A DNA stretch of 6,163 bases from an uncultured Clostridia bacterium (GTDB taxonomy: Bacteria; Bacillota; Clostridia; Christensenellales; Borkfalkiaceae), in the NCBI GenBank assembly GCA_947627125.1, contig CANQUY010000105.1:1-6163 (forward strand). Reading direction: 5' to 3'. The notes beneath the pieces are model-generated. The model was given only the letters and a program-made list of their open reading frames with translations. It was not told the origin of the DNA and did no database searches. A program made the translations under genes and the position numbers. The number at the start of each line of letters is the position of its first letter. Position 1 is the stretch's first letter. Positions 5,686-6,163 of this stretch are shown piece after piece.

Positions 5686-6163
5686 ACGCTCCCCTCCCGC
5701 GGCACAAACAAGCTCTTGAAGAGCTCGATGGCGTAGCGGTCCGTCATGGAAGAGAGATAGTCGCACACGGCCCGCGGCAGATCCGTTTTTGCCGTTTCGA
5801 GATAGAGAACGGGGAGCTCTTCGGGGCGGTCCATAAAATATGTATACAGAGCTCTCAGCATGCGTTCCGCACTCTCCTGTATGAGCTTGTTCGCCCGTTC
5901 ATAGACGTGCTCGAACATGAAGGAACGGAGCTCGGCAAGGGCCTTGTCCTTCTCTTCGGACATGCGCACATAGGGCTGCCCCTCCGACTCGCGGCAAATA
6001 TCCGTGATAGCGGTGTTGATGCGCTGGGAGGTATGGCTCCCGAACTTGGACACGGCGTCCTGCGGAAGCTCCTCCGCCGTGAGATAGCCCGCGCGGATCG
6101 CATCCTCAATGTCGTGGTTGATATAGGCGATGAGGTCGGCATACCGCACGACTTCCGCCTCCA
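5682..6163 (-). CDS. dgt: Deoxyguanosinetriphosphate triphosphohydrolase-like protein, C-terminal part (5' end beyond window)
   Basis: HD-domain dNTP triphosphohydrolase family: members split dGTP or other dNTPs into the nucleoside and tripolyphosphate and so affect nucleotide pools. About 159 residues are visible, open to the window edge. The first readable residues are EAEVVRYADLIAYINHDIEDAIRAG, the family signature, including the final Asp of the HD metal site (in YADLIAY). A helical region follows, then DLPRAVCDYLSSMTDRYAIELF near the C-terminus, the second well-known signature (usually DYIAGMTDRYA). The earlier HD residues (first His and the HD pair) lie outside the window, so substrate and activity cannot be judged. 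A GTG at 6149 is in frame but is not the start, since the signature begins upstream of it. The gene ends in a 4-base ATGA overlap with dnaG, placing nucleotide-pool control in the primase transcript. Confidence 0.9.
   Translation of the reverse strand, partial: EAEVVRYADLIAYINHDIEDAIRAGYLTAEELPQDAVSKFGSHTSQRINTAITDICRESEGQPYVRMSEEKDKALAELRSFMFEHVYERANKLIQESAERMLRALYTYFMDRPEELPVLYLETAKTDLPRAVCDYLSSMTDRYAIELFKSLFVPREGSV
5689..5698 (-). promoter_or_regulatory. Ribosome binding site of dnaG
   Basis: The minus strand reads GGGAGGGGAG here. The GGGAGG core ends 7 bases before the ATG at 5685. It lies inside the last codons of the dgt-like gene and decides the dnaG start in favour of 5685 rather than the in-frame codon at 5766. 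Confidence 0.8.

Noticed and set aside
4606..5736. A 376-codon open frame on the plus strand opposite dnaG
   Set aside because: It begins at TTG with no ribosome site, has no recognisable motif, and runs opposite a complete primase gene. Long antisense frames are expected where GC-rich codons remove stops.
5686..5766. A 27-residue N-terminal extension of DnaG starting at 5766
   Set aside because: Primases begin just before the zinc domain, as with the 5685 start, which has its own ribosome site; the extension reads through dgt codons in another frame.
6147..6149. GTG at 6149 as the start of the dgt-like gene
   Set aside because: The family signature (EAEVVRYADLIAY) begins upstream of it and the frame stays open to the window edge, so the gene continues outside.

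Overview
The window is one stretch of housekeeping DNA from a bacterial chromosome. Seven genes all lie on the minus strand and fill almost every base. In transcription order (right to left) they are the 3' part of a dGTP triphosphohydrolase-like gene (dgt family), dnaG (primase), rpoD/sigA (primary sigma factor), trmK (tRNA m1A22 methyltransferase), a Nif3/DUF34 gene, a coiled-coil/zinc-ribbon gene (COG1579 type) and the 5' part of alr (alanine racemase). The order dnaG-rpoD-trmK-nif3 is the Firmicutes form of the macromolecular-synthesis operon, as in Bacillus subtilis dnaG-sigA with yqfN and yqfO nearby. A dgt-like gene before dnaG and a zinc-ribbon gene after nif3 suggest a Clostridia-type genome. 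The sequence is clearly GC-rich, and the Shine-Dalgarno sites are strong, which fits a GC-rich, possibly uncultured clostridial lineage. That placement is an inference from gene order and protein character; no species can be named.

Layout: 6163-5682 dgt-like (5' end outside the window); 5685-3904 dnaG; 3907-2852 rpoD; 2852-2193 trmK; 2215-1445 nif3-like; 1433-735 zinc-ribbon protein; 697-1 alr (3' end outside the window). The junctions are a 4-base ATGA overlap (dgt/dnaG), another 4-base ATGA overlap (dnaG/rpoD), a 1-base TGATG overlap (rpoD/trmK), a 23-base overlap (trmK/nif3), an 11-base gap (nif3/zinc ribbon) and a 37-base gap (zinc ribbon/alr). No stretch over 40 bases lacks a gene, and I see no terminator or convincing promoter, so the set is probably one polycistronic unit with strong translational coupling.

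Together the genes cover dNTP pool control, primer synthesis, housekeeping transcription, tRNA modification and, at the end, D-alanine supply for peptidoglycan. I found no mobile element, CRISPR array, RNA gene, phage gene or defence gene, and no evidence of a new biological system. The points worth checking are small: the junction architecture, a C-x-C zinc ribbon, departures from consensus in the alr cofactor motifs, and a seven-base C run in the dnaG linker followed by a long open -1 frame.
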